From Rhizohabitans arisaemae (lineage in GTDB: Bacteria > Actinomycetota > Actinomycetes > Streptosporangiales > Streptosporangiaceae), in contig NZ_BLRH01000034.1 in NCBI RefSeq assembly GCF_025996515.1, positions 806,001 to 870,000 on the forward strand: a DNA stretch of 64,000 nucleotides, written 5' to 3'. Each line of letters begins with the position of its first letter. The stretch's first letter is position 1. Below are positions 28,540 through 36,400 of this stretch, piece by piece. Below the pieces are notes generated by a model that saw only the letters and a program-made list of their open reading frames with translations, searched no databases and was not told where the DNA came from. Both the position numbers and the translations under genes were made by a program.

Positions 28540-28619
28540 CCCGTCCGGGCTCCCCAGAAGGTCGGACGGCAGGGCGAGGGCCTCGGTGCGCGCCGGACCG
28601 GGACACCGGCGGCCGCCCG

Positions 28620-29363
28620 CTACCGGGAGGTCCGGGCGGGCAGGCCGGCGGCGATGCCGTCGAGGACGCGGTCGAGGCCGTACCGGAAGCGCTTCTCGGG
28701 AGTCATGTGCGGGAGCCGCGCCTCCCGGACGGTGCGGCTGAACATCGGATACGCGTCCGACTCCACCACCTGCTTCACGTAGGGCCCGACATACTCCCGC
28801 ATCCAGCGGGAGACGTCCCGCCCGGTCCGGCGGGCCTCGTCCAGCCAGCCGATCTCCCGGTGCACGGCGCTGTGCGCGTAGTCGAACAGCATCTCGGCGG
28901 CGACGGTGATCCGGTCGATGTCCAGGCCGAACCCGTCGAGCGCGGCGAGGGCGAACTCCTGCACGCGCAGCTGGCCGGGTCCGAGGGTGGGCCGGCGACC
29001 GGCGAGCGCGACATACCAGGGGTGGGCGAGTCCCGCGGCGCGCACCCGGTGGGCGACGAGGGAAAGGTCGGCCCGCCAGTCCCCGGTCGGCCGATCGGGC
29101 AGGTCCGTCTCCGCGGCCACCGCGTCGATCATCAGGTCGATGAGGTCGTCCCGGTTCGGTACGTACCGGTACAGCGACATGGCGCCGGTGCCGAGCTCGG
29201 CCGCGATCCGCCGCATGGTCGCCGCCTCCAGGCCTTCGGCGTCGGCGATCCGGACGGCCGTCCGGGTGATCTGTTCCCGGCTGTAGCCGGGCCGCCGCCC
29301 GGGTCCGGTGCGTTCGGTCCGTTCCGGGCGCATCCAGATGGTGATCTGCTCATCCGCGGTCAT
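28620..29363 (-). CDS. TetR family regulator (TetR_C tetracycline-type domain)
   Basis: A 247-residue regulator. After a basic N-terminal arm (MRPERTERTGPGRRPGYSR) comes the helix-turn-helix ITRTAVRIADAEGLEAATMR and IAAELGTGAMSLYRYVPNRD. The C-terminal domain (GDWRADLSLVAHRVRAAGLA onward) matches the tetracycline-repressor C-terminal family. The ATG at 29363 was chosen for GGAAAGGGC upstream; an in-frame ATG 27 bases earlier lies in GTAC-GAT-GTAC, a small palindrome that may be its operator. It converges with the MFS exporter gene and is its likeliest local regulator. Confidence 0.9.
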   Translation of the reverse strand: MTADEQITIWMRPERTERTGPGRRPGYSREQITRTAVRIADAEGLEAATMRRIAAELGTGAMSLYRYVPNRDDLIDLMIDAVAAETDLPDRPTGDWRADLSLVAHRVRAAGLAHPWYVALAGRRPTLGPGQLRVQEFALAALDGFGLDIDRITVAAEMLFDYAHSAVHREIGWLDEARRTGRDVSRWMREYVGPYVKQVVESDAYPMFSRTVREARLPHMTPEKRFRYGLDRVLDGIAAGLPARTSR

Positions 29364-29479
29364 GAAGTGCCCTTTCCGACTTGCGTACATCGTACCCGAA
29401 ACCGTGCCGCACCCCGCGTACGTTGCCCCCGGCCGGGAGAAGCGAACCGAATGTCCGATTCACCCCGGCGCCGGATCCC

Positions 29480-30280
29480 TCATCGGAGCGTCCGGGGGAT
29501 CAAGGTGCCGATCACGACGGTGGCGTCCAGATCGTCGCAGCGGGCCGTCCGGGGGACCAGGCCGTTCCGGGCGAAGACGTCGGAGGTCCCGGGCGCCTGA
29601 CGCCGGCTCGTCTCGACGAGCAGAGCGCCGCCGGGCCTGAGCCAGCGGGACGCCTCGGCGGCGAGCCGCCGCTGCACGGCGAGCCCGTCGGCACCGCCGT
29701 CCAGCGCGGTCAGCGGTTCGTGGTCCCGGGCTTCGGCGGGGAGCAGCCGGATCGCCTCGGTGGGCACGTACGGGGCGTTGGCCGTCACCAGGTCGACCCG
29801 GCCGCGCAGGTGGTCCGGGAGCGGCCGGTAAAGATCGCCCTCGTACACCCGCCCGGCGGAGGCGAGGTTGCGGCGGGCGCACCGTACGGCGGCGGGGTCG
29901 ATGTCGACGGCGTGCAGCTCGATCGGTCCCACGACCGCGCTCAAGGCGATCCCGACCGCACCGGTGCCGCAGCACAGGTCGGCCACGACGGCTCCGGGCC
30001 GGGCGAGCCGGGCGGCGTGGGTGACGAGGAGCTCGGTACGGGGCCGGGGCACGAACACCCCGGGTTCCACCCCGATCCGCAGGCCGTAGAACTCGGCCCA
30101 GCCGAGGACGTGTTCGAGGGGAAGACCGGTCGTCCGCCGATCCACCATGGCCGCGAGCTCGGCCGCGGTCCGGGCGGCGGAGACCAGCAGACGGGCCTCG
30201 TCTTCGGCGAAGACGCAACCGGCGGCCCGAAGCCGGGAGACGACAAGGGCATGCGAGAGCTCTATGGGGGAGACCGACAT
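29480..30280 (-). CDS. PrmC/HemK-like N5-glutamine methyltransferase paralogue
   Basis: A 266-residue SAM methyltransferase. The N-terminal helical domain ends in GLPLEHVLGWAEFYGLRIGV, like PrmC. SAM motif I is VVADLCCGTGAVGIALSAVV. The catalytic N-P-P-Y of PrmC is NAPYVPTEAI here, so the first Pro is Ala. This matches the actinobacterial 'putative protein N5-glutamine methyltransferase' paralogue rather than the PrmC that modifies release factors. The ATG at 30280 follows GGAAGG. The protein target is unknown. Confidence 0.88.
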   Translation of the reverse strand: MSVSPIELSHALVVSRLRAAGCVFAEDEARLLVSAARTAAELAAMVDRRTTGLPLEHVLGWAEFYGLRIGVEPGVFVPRPRTELLVTHAARLARPGAVVADLCCGTGAVGIALSAVVGPIELHAVDIDPAAVRCARRNLASAGRVYEGDLYRPLPDHLRGRVDLVTANAPYVPTEAIRLLPAEARDHEPLTALDGGADGLAVQRRLAAEASRWLRPGGALLVETSRRQAPGTSDVFARNGLVPRTARCDDLDATVVIGTLIPRTLR

Positions 30281-30809
30281 GAGGAACCTTCCGGGATCGC
30301 CGCGGGGCTCCTCGTTCTCCTACGCCGGCTAGACCACGTGGGAGGGGAGCACCCGACCTGACAGAGCGTTGATCGGTCTCACCTCCTCGGTAGATCCACT
30401 TCTGGCCAGGACAACATTACCGGACGGCGGAACTCCCCGAGCCGAGTCCGGCGATCTCCGTGGTGCTCCGTCCTTCCCGGATCAGGGGCCCGGCCCGGCT
30501 TACCTCAGCGCACCGATCCGTGACCCTCGGCCTGGAGAAACCTCCCCTCACCGGCCGGGGAGAACAGGGACACACCTGCAGATCCCGTACGGGCGCGCGC
30601 CGGCCCGCCCGACGGCCGGTACCGCCGCCGGATACGGCGAGCGCCGCTTGCGGCCGTACCCCTGAGATCCGGGAACCCCGCTCCGCCAGGACGTATCAGA
30701 ACGATCACACCCGGCGGAAACCGCCGAGCGACCGCGACAATTGAGTCAAGCACCTCTTTCCCGAGAAACCAGCCGATCCAGAGTGACCGGCGCATGCCAC
30801 GGAGGCCTG
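30281..30809. other. Divergent spacer without genes
   Basis: This 529-base region separates the PrmC-like gene from the EACC1 gene and must contain both promoters. It holds several short GC-rich inverted repeats (for example CCTCCCC and GGGGAGG around 30540-30565), but I find no supported gene and no clear -35/-10 pair. Open frames on the plus strand lack codon bias. Confidence 0.4.
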
Positions 30810-31190
30810 ATGGAGCTTCGGATCAGCATCGAGGACGGTGACGACGACGCGCTCGCGGGGTTGTACCGGCGGCTGGCCCGCGATCCCGACCTGACGTACC
30901 GAACCCGGATATCCCTGATCTCGGCTCCCCCCTCCCCCGGCGAGCAAGGCGGCGCGTTCGAGGCCGTCACCGCCGTGCTGGACAACGTGATCGCGCTGAG
31001 CGGCCTGGTCGTCGCCGTCCTCGCCTACCGCCAGGCCAGGCGGCGCGGCGACCGGCCCGGGACCGTGCGATTCGAGCTGAACGGCGCCGTCGTGACGATC
31101 GAACCCGGAGCCGAGACGTCGGCCGACCAGGTCGTCGACGCGCTGACCGAGGACGGCCCCCGGCCCGGCGAGGACGCCGGACGGCCATGA
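30810..31190 (+). CDS. Effector-associated constant component EACC1
   Basis: A 126-residue protein. It starts with the EACC1 pattern MELRISIEDGDDDALAGLYR, then RLARDPDLTYRTRISLISAP PSPGEQG. A hydrophobic helix follows at about residues 52-74 (AVTAVLDNVIALSGLVVAVL) and a basic stretch QARRRGDRPG, then a short beta-rich end (VRFELNGAVVTIEP). EACC1 was defined computationally as the constant partner of varied effectors in actinobacterial conflict systems; its mechanism is unproven. The ATG at 30810 follows CGGAGG. It overlaps the caspase gene by four bases, the strongest sign that the two act together. Confidence 0.88.
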   Translation: MELRISIEDGDDDALAGLYRRLARDPDLTYRTRISLISAPPSPGEQGGAFEAVTAVLDNVIALSGLVVAVLAYRQARRRGDRPGTVRFELNGAVVTIEPGAETSADQVVDALTEDGPRPGEDAGRP

Positions 31191-33121
31191 CCGCGCCCCT
31201 GCGGTCGCTGTCGGACGGGGACGGCTCCCGCGTGGTCCTGGTCGGCATCTCCCGCTACACCGACCTGCCCGATCTGCCCGCCGTCGAGAACAACCTGACG
31301 GCGCTGCGGGACGCGTTCACCCGGGGACCCTGGCGGCTGCCCGCCGAGCACTGCGTCACGATCCTCGACGAGCACGACCCCGCCGCCGTCCTGGACGCCC
31401 TCACCGACGCGGGCTCCGCCACCGACACGCTGATCTTCTACTACGCCGGGCACGGGTTCACCGACCCCCTGGGCGAGGACGACCAGCTCCTGCTGGCCCT
31501 GCACCGATCGTCGCCGGACGGCCGCCGTCACCGCAGCCTGTCCTACGCCGCCGTCCGGCGGGTCCTGCTGGATCCGTCCGTCCGGGCCGGAAAGAAGGTG
31601 GTGATTCTGGACTGCTGCTACGCCGGGCTCGCCCAAGGACTCGGCGGCGCCGACACCCTCGGGAACTCCGCCGGGATCATCGGCAGCTACGTGCTGACCG
31701 CCACATCCCCGAACGCGAAAGCGCTCTCCCCGCCGGGCGAGCCCTACACCGGGTTCACCGGCGCCCTTCTCAAAGCACACCGGGACGGCATCCCCGGGGC
31801 GGGCCCGATCCTGGACATGAGTACGATCTATGACTGGCTCGTCCCGGAGCTCCGGAACCGGAACCTACCCCGCCCCCACCAGATCAACAGAGACCTGGGC
31901 GGCAAGATCGCGTTCATCGTCAACCGTGCCTACACCCCCGGCGCCGACGCCGGGCCGTACCCCCACGACCCCGTGCCGCGGACCACGCGGACACGGCCCG
32001 CGCTCACCCGGCGACGCATGCTGGTCGGCGGCGCGGGGGTCGCCGCAGCCGGCACCGCCGCCTACCTCCTGGCCAGACTGAACGCCGGGAGACGGCCCGA
32101 ACAACCCGGGGTTCAGATCTGGCGGCGTCACTTCACCGCGGTCGGGACCCCGCACCTCGGCGAGCGAAACGTCCTGGTGACGCTGGAGGACGGCAGAATC
32201 GTCGGGTTGGCCCCGGCCGACGGCGCGGTGCGGTGGCAGCGGGCCTTGACCGGCGAACAGTTCACCCGGGCCTCGGTCGTCAAGGGGACGCTCCTGGTGT
32301 CCGCGGCCACGGAGCAGGGCAAGGGCCGCCTCACCGCCCTCGACGAGGACGGGGAGACCCGCTGGTCCCTGGACACCGACGGCTGGCCCTGGCACCAGGA
32401 ACCCGGTCCGAACGACAAGGTGTACCTGGCGACCAGCACCGGGTGGATCTACCAGGTGAACCGTCCGGACGGCAAGACCGACTACGCGCAGAAGATCTCC
32501 GGCCAGCTGAACGAGGTGAAGGTCTCCGGCAACTTCCTCTACATCTCCACCCACAGGGACGGGTTGATCGTCATCGGGAAGGACGGCGGCGCGCCGGAAT
32601 GGTCCCGCACCGCCCGCGGCTTCGTGCCCGGCGCGGCGGTCGACGAGGTCCTGGTCTACCGCACCGTCGGCTACACCACCTCGTCCGGGTCCTACCGCGG
32701 CTCACTGCAGGCCCTTGACGTGAACACCGGGAAGACCCGGTGGGAGAAGGAGTTCGACACCCTGATCCAGGCGGGCCCGACACTTGCCGCCGGGCAGGTG
32801 ATCGTCCCCGACAGCCGGGGGACGCTGCACTCCTTCGACCCGATGTCCGGGACCAAGACCTGGCAGGAGGACGTCGGGGCCGACGTGAACAGCCGCCTCA
32901 CCTATGACGGTGAAACCGTCTACGTGGGGACCTCCCGAGGGGTGGCGGCGCTCAGCCCGTACAGCGGGGAGGTCCGGTGGAAGAAGGAGGTCGTCGTGAC
33001 ACCCCCGGCCTCCTTCTACAGCGCCACCCAGCCCGTCATCGACGACCACACCGTCTACTTCGGGTACGGCAACCGGACGACAAGCGGCACCGACTGCGAC
33101 ATCTACGCTTTCAGCCGCTGA
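31187..33121 (+). CDS. Caspase-like protease (EACC1-associated) with TM and PQQ-type beta-propeller
   Basis: A 644-residue protein. Residues about 14-245 form a caspase/peptidase C14 domain: VVLVGISRYTDLPDLPAVEN, catalytic H89 in FYYAGHG and catalytic C144 in VILDCCYAG, then YVLTATSPNAKALSPPGEPY. A proline-rich linker leads to a twin-arginine-flanked hydrophobic segment at about 278-299 (MLVGGAGVAAAGTAAYLLAR). Residues 310-644 contain repeated W/ALD..TGE.RW blades of a PQQ-like beta-propeller, for example LQALDVNTGKTRWEKEF and GVAALSPYSGEVRWKKEV. Predicted topology is caspase inside, propeller outside: a sensor coupled to a suicide or host-directed protease. It overlaps EACC1 by four bases. 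Confidence 0.9.
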   Translation: MTAPLRSLSDGDGSRVVLVGISRYTDLPDLPAVENNLTALRDAFTRGPWRLPAEHCVTILDEHDPAAVLDALTDAGSATDTLIFYYAGHGFTDPLGEDDQLLLALHRSSPDGRRHRSLSYAAVRRVLLDPSVRAGKKVVILDCCYAGLAQGLGGADTLGNSAGIIGSYVLTATSPNAKALSPPGEPYTGFTGALLKAHRDGIPGAGPILDMSTIYDWLVPELRNRNLPRPHQINRDLGGKIAFIVNRAYTPGADAGPYPHDPVPRTTRTRPALTRRRMLVGGAGVAAAGTAAYLLARLNAGRRPEQPGVQIWRRHFTAVGTPHLGERNVLVTLEDGRIVGLAPADGAVRWQRALTGEQFTRASVVKGTLLVSAATEQGKGRLTALDEDGETRWSLDTDGWPWHQEPGPNDKVYLATSTGWIYQVNRPDGKTDYAQKISGQLNEVKVSGNFLYISTHRDGLIVIGKDGGAPEWSRTARGFVPGAAVDEVLVYRTVGYTTSSGSYRGSLQALDVNTGKTRWEKEFDTLIQAGPTLAAGQVIVPDSRGTLHSFDPMSGTKTWQEDVGADVNSRLTYDGETVYVGTSRGVAALSPYSGEVRWKKEVVVTPPASFYSATQPVIDDHTVYFGYGNRTTSGTDCDIYAFSR

Positions 33122-33498
33122 CACCCAAGCTTTCCGCCGCCGGGCATCCTCCATGTCCCGCCTGGTCACCCCATACGAGACGATGTCGTACGGCTCGCGG
33201 CCGATCCCGGACCGTTCCCCGGTCACCACCCGGCGGCCCCGCTCTCGCGCGCGCCCCAGCCGCACGGTGATCGGATCACCACACGCTCCGCGGTCGCCTC
33301 AATCGGGGCGCCGTGGCGGTTCCGCCGGTTCCCGATAGGACGGACTCACCGGTGTCGACGGGCCGGAAGCGGCAACGGGTGGGCTCCAGCGGGCCGAGGG
33401 CAGCCGGGATCCGGCCGACATCACGGGCCGGTGTCCCGACCGTCTCCAGGGCGACGTGGTCTCGTCAGCCGGAGTGGCCGACACCACGGGTTTGGGGG
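33122..33498. other. Spacer between convergent genes, no gene seen
   Basis: These 377 bases lie between the caspase gene and the convergent SMP-30 gene. Open frames on both strands lack ribosome sites and codon bias. I see no long inverted repeat that would be a clear terminator. Confidence 0.35.
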
Positions 33499-34332
33499 TC
33501 AGGGCTTCCCGGCACCGGGTGCGGGGGCCGGGAACGCCACAACCTGGCCCGTGGGTTCGGACGATTCGGGCCCGCCCCAGTTCTGGCCGATGACGAACAG
33601 CCGGGGATCCGCATCCCGGCTGAGCGTGCAGGAGAAGGCTCCCCGGTCCAGAGCGACGGTGGCCAGTACCTCTCCCCCCTCGCGGACCCGCACGCAGTGC
33701 CGGTTGCCGACGTCCGCGTACCAGACGCAACCGTCGGCGTCCACGCAGATCCCGTCCGGGTGGTCGCCGGGCGTCGGCGCCCAGACGCGCCGGTCGACGA
33801 GGGAACCGTCGGCGCCGACGGCGTAGGCGGTGAGCCGGCCCGCGTACGACTCGGCGACGATCAGGGTGCCGCCGTCCGGGGTGATCGCCATCCCGTTCGG
33901 GAACGCGAGATCGTCGGCGACCGTACGGACGGCACCGTCCGGGGTGACGAGCACGACGAGGCCGGGCGCGAACTCGCCGCCGGGAAAGTCGAAGCCGATC
34001 GTGTTGACGTAGGCGTTGCCCCCGTCGTCGACCACGATCTCGTTCCACGGTTTCACGGAGATCCCCGAGAGGTCGGCGTGCGTGACCGCCGAGCCGTCGG
34101 CCTCGCGGCGGAGCAGCCGCCGCCGTGCCGAGTCCACGACCAGCAACCGCCCGTCGGGGAGGAAGTCGATGCACATGGGAAACGACGGAACGGTCACCAC
34201 CACCTCGGGACCGCCCTCACCCAATGCGATCACCTGGTTCGCGCCCCAGTCGGAGAACCAGAGCCGTCCGTCGTGCCAGCGCAGCGACTCGCCGAACACG
34301 ATGCCTTCCATCAAGACCTCTGCCGCGTCCAC
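33499..34332 (-). CDS. SMP-30/gluconolactonase-like protein
   Basis: A 277-residue six-bladed beta-propeller lactonase. Metal-site positions of the family can be traced: the N-terminal FGESLRWHDGRLWFSD (Glu ligand), KPWNEIVVDDGGNAY (Asn), FPNGMAITPD (Asn) and HPDGICVDADG (Asp). The C-terminus GQVVAFPAPAPGAGKP is shared with a decayed copy at 59618-59764. The GTG at 34332 was chosen because AAGGAGA lies just before it; the frame opens five codons earlier. It is monocistronic and not linked to a sugar pathway here. It would hydrolyse a sugar or small lactone. Confidence 0.87.
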   Translation of the reverse strand: MDAAEVLMEGIVFGESLRWHDGRLWFSDWGANQVIALGEGGPEVVVTVPSFPMCIDFLPDGRLLVVDSARRRLLRREADGSAVTHADLSGISVKPWNEIVVDDGGNAYVNTIGFDFPGGEFAPGLVVLVTPDGAVRTVADDLAFPNGMAITPDGGTLIVAESYAGRLTAYAVGADGSLVDRRVWAPTPGDHPDGICVDADGCVWYADVGNRHCVRVREGGEVLATVALDRGAFSCTLSRDADPRLFVIGQNWGGPESSEPTGQVVAFPAPAPGAGKP

Positions 34333-34825
34333 CCATGTCTCCTTCACACCGTCGAGCGTGTGCTTCCCATAGTCGACCGGGTAGACCGGAACGAGTCGCA
34401 GAACTCATCGGCACTGACGATCCTCGGTTGAAAAGTCACGCTGCGCAGCTCTGTTTGGTGCGTTTGGCATGACTTGTCGTTTGATGTACGGCACCCTGCG
34501 CTTTCGCGCTCGCGGGGTCCCGGATCCGCCGCGTACGGGACCGCTCACGGCGACGACCCCACCGGACCCGACGGGGCAGGCGATTCACCGGCACCGGACG
34601 GACCGGCTCCGTCGGCCGATCCCGGCGACCTCCCCAGCCCAGGCGGCGGCAGCCACCTCTGAAGCTGACCGCCGGGACGCCGAGGACTGCAGGTTCCGGC
34701 CGAATCCCCGGCCGTGGGCTGTCCCTGACGAGCCTCAGGCCCCGAGGGGTACACCTCTATCGGCGCTGGGTGCTAGCCTGAGGACCGTTGACGTGGAATT
34801 CGGGATAAGAGGGAGGTGAGGTTTA
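34333..34825 (+). promoter_or_regulatory. Upstream region of rsgA leader with candidate promoter
   Basis: No gene is supported in these 493 bases. At 34771-34779 TGCTAGCCT is a TGn-extended -10 element of actinobacterial type, without a good -35. It would start a transcript near 34786, giving roughly 200 bases of leader RNA before the GTPase gene. A second candidate, TTGACG at 34788-34793, has no matching -10. Confidence 0.35.
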
Positions 34826-34894
34826 ATGACCGCGGTGAAGACCGCTGCCCTGTGCAGCGCCCGGGCAATCCTCACGTCCCGGGCCCCGGTCTGA
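34826..34894 (+). CDS. 22-residue leader peptide upstream of RsgA-like GTPase
   Basis: ATG at 34826 follows a near-perfect ribosome site, GGGAGGTGAGG, and encodes MTAVKTAALCSARAILTSRA PV before TGA at 34892. The frame is too short for ordinary gene finding. It contains a six-base inverted repeat (CCCGGG at 34860-34865 and 34878-34883) and is followed by two overlapping hairpins and then the GTPase gene 90 bases later. Position, strength of the ribosome site and downstream structure indicate a regulatory leader peptide, sensing translation, amino acid supply or a ribosome-targeting drug. The amino acid content does not single out one residue. Confidence 0.65.
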   Translation: MTAVKTAALCSARAILTSRAPV

Positions 34895-34918
34895 CCACTT
34901 CCGCTCTCCTGCCACGAG

Positions 34919-34970
34919 CCGTCTGCTCACAGGACGGGTGACGACTGCGTCCTGCCGGGGTCCCTTCCCG
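34919..34970 (+). promoter_or_regulatory. Mutually exclusive leader hairpins (attenuator candidate)
   Basis: Hairpin 1 pairs CCGTCT (34919-34924) with GGACGG (34932-34937). Hairpin 2 pairs CAGGACG (34930-34936) with CGTCCTG (34948-34954). They share 34932-34936, so only one can form. A third small stem, CGGG (34956-34959) with CCCG (34967-34970), ends just before the ribosome site AAGGTG at 34972-34977 of the GTPase gene. Together with the leader peptide this is the layout of translation-coupled attenuation. Base pairing is seen; the switch is inferred. Confidence 0.55.
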
Positions 34971-34984
34971 CAAGGTGTCTTACG

Positions 34985-36070
34985 TTGAACCTGTTTTCCC
35001 CGGATTCCGCCGCTGTCCCGCTGTCCCGCTACGGCTGGACGCCGCAACTCGAGGCCGACTTCACCGGCCACCGCGCGGCAGGCCTGGTGCCCGCCCGAAT
35101 CGTCCGCGTCCATCGCGGCTCCTGCGACGCGATCACCGAGCACGGCCCGGTTCGAGCCGTGGGCCCGGTACCTCACCGGACCGAGCCGCAGGCCGCGCCG
35201 TGCACCGGTGACTGGGCGGCGCTGCGTCCCGGCCGGGACGCCCGGCTGGTGGCCCTGCTCCCCCGGCGCAGCGCGATCGTGCGCTCGTCGGCGTCCCGCA
35301 CCTCCCACGGGCAGGTGCTGGCCGCCAACGTCGACACCGTCGTCGTGGTGGTCTCCCTGGCCATGCCCCTGAACGCCGCGCGGCTGGAGCGATTCCTCGC
35401 CCTGGCCTGGGGCAGTGGCGCGCAGCCGTCGATCGTCCTGAACAAGGCCGATCTGGCGGCCGACCCCGACGCCGCGCAGGCCGAGGTCGGCGCGCTCGCG
35501 CCCGGTGTCGGCATCGTGGTCGTCAGCGCGACCACCGGCCACAACATCGACGTGCTGACCGCGCTGCTGAGCCACGGCACCACCGTTCTGCTCGGGCCCT
35601 CGGGGGCGGGCAAGTCCACGATCGGCAACGCCCTGCTGGGTGAAGAGCTGCTGGCCACCGGCACGGTCCGGCCCCAGGACGGCAAGGGCAGGCACACCAC
35701 CGTCCACCGTGAACTGGTCCCCCTGCCCGCCGGCGGTGTGCTCATCGACACCCCGGGCCTGCGCGCGATCAGCCTCCACGACGCCGCCGACGGCCTGGAG
35801 CAGGTTTTCGCCGAGATCGAACAGCTCGCCGAGGACTGCCGCTTCGGCGACTGCACCCACACGACCGAGCCCGGCTGCGCGGTGCAGGCCGCCATCCAGG
35901 CGGGTGAACTCGCCGAGCGCCGCCTGGCCGGCTATCGCAAGCTCCGGCGCGAGGCCGACTGGGAGGCCTCACGCACCGACGAGCGGCTGCGCGACGAGCG
36001 CGTCAAGCGGCAGAAATCCATCACGGGGCACCTCCGTGCCACCTACAGATTCCGGGGCCGGCAGCAGTGA
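34985..36070 (+). CDS. rsgA: Ribosome small subunit-dependent GTPase A (RsgA-like)
   Basis: A 361-residue circularly permuted GTPase. An N-terminal OB fold (to about residue 110) is followed by the G domain in permuted order: G4 NKADLA, then G1 GPSGAGKST, then G2/G3 with GKGRHTTVHRELVPLPAGG and DTPGL. The zinc-binding C-terminal domain has C-x4-C-x-H-x5-C in CRFGDCTHTTEPGCAV. RsgA matures or checks 30S ribosomal subunits. The TTG start at 34985 follows AAGGTG at seven bases. It may be an accessory paralogue, since a leader peptide with alternative hairpins controls it. A terminator hairpin follows. Confidence 0.9.
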   Translation: MNLFSPDSAAVPLSRYGWTPQLEADFTGHRAAGLVPARIVRVHRGSCDAITEHGPVRAVGPVPHRTEPQAAPCTGDWAALRPGRDARLVALLPRRSAIVRSSASRTSHGQVLAANVDTVVVVVSLAMPLNAARLERFLALAWGSGAQPSIVLNKADLAADPDAAQAEVGALAPGVGIVVVSATTGHNIDVLTALLSHGTTVLLGPSGAGKSTIGNALLGEELLATGTVRPQDGKGRHTTVHRELVPLPAGGVLIDTPGLRAISLHDAADGLEQVFAEIEQLAEDCRFGDCTHTTEPGCAVQAAIQAGELAERRLAGYRKLRREADWEASRTDERLRDERVKRQKSITGHLRATYRFRGRQQ

Positions 36071-36088
36071 CCTGACCCGCGGCCGTAC

Positions 36089-36127
36089 GGCGGGCGCCCG
36101 ACGTCACCCGGACGCCAGGCGCCCGCC
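36089..36127 (+). terminator. Terminator hairpin after rsgA-like gene
   Basis: GGCGGGCGCC (36089-36098) and GGCGCCCGCC (36118-36127) form a ten-base perfect stem 18 bases after the stop. The spacer from 36128 to 36400 before the convergent sigma gene contains no gene I can support. Confidence 0.6.
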
Positions 36128-36400
36128 CACCGGCCCGTCTGTCAGCCTTCACACCCTTTGACCGGGTACGGGCCCGCGGCCCGGCCAGCTCTCGCGCCAC
36201 GGGGCTCGGGTGCCGGCCTGCCGACCCGGAGATCCGCCACTCGGCGTTCCCTGCCTGCCGCCGACGGGTGATCGCCGACACCGGGATCCGCGCTGCGCTC
36301 CGGCACCGTGACCGACACGCGCCGGGTCATCGTCATCACGCCGAGCGGACCTCTCACGCTGCGGCAGAGGTCCCCCGCACCGCCGGCCCGGGGTCCGGGC

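Noticed and set aside
30331-30382. Possible 17-codon leader peptide on the minus strand before the PrmC-like gene
   Set aside because: The only GTG overlaps the GAGGAGG ribosome-site-like sequence itself, leaving no usable spacing, and no alternative hairpins are seen.
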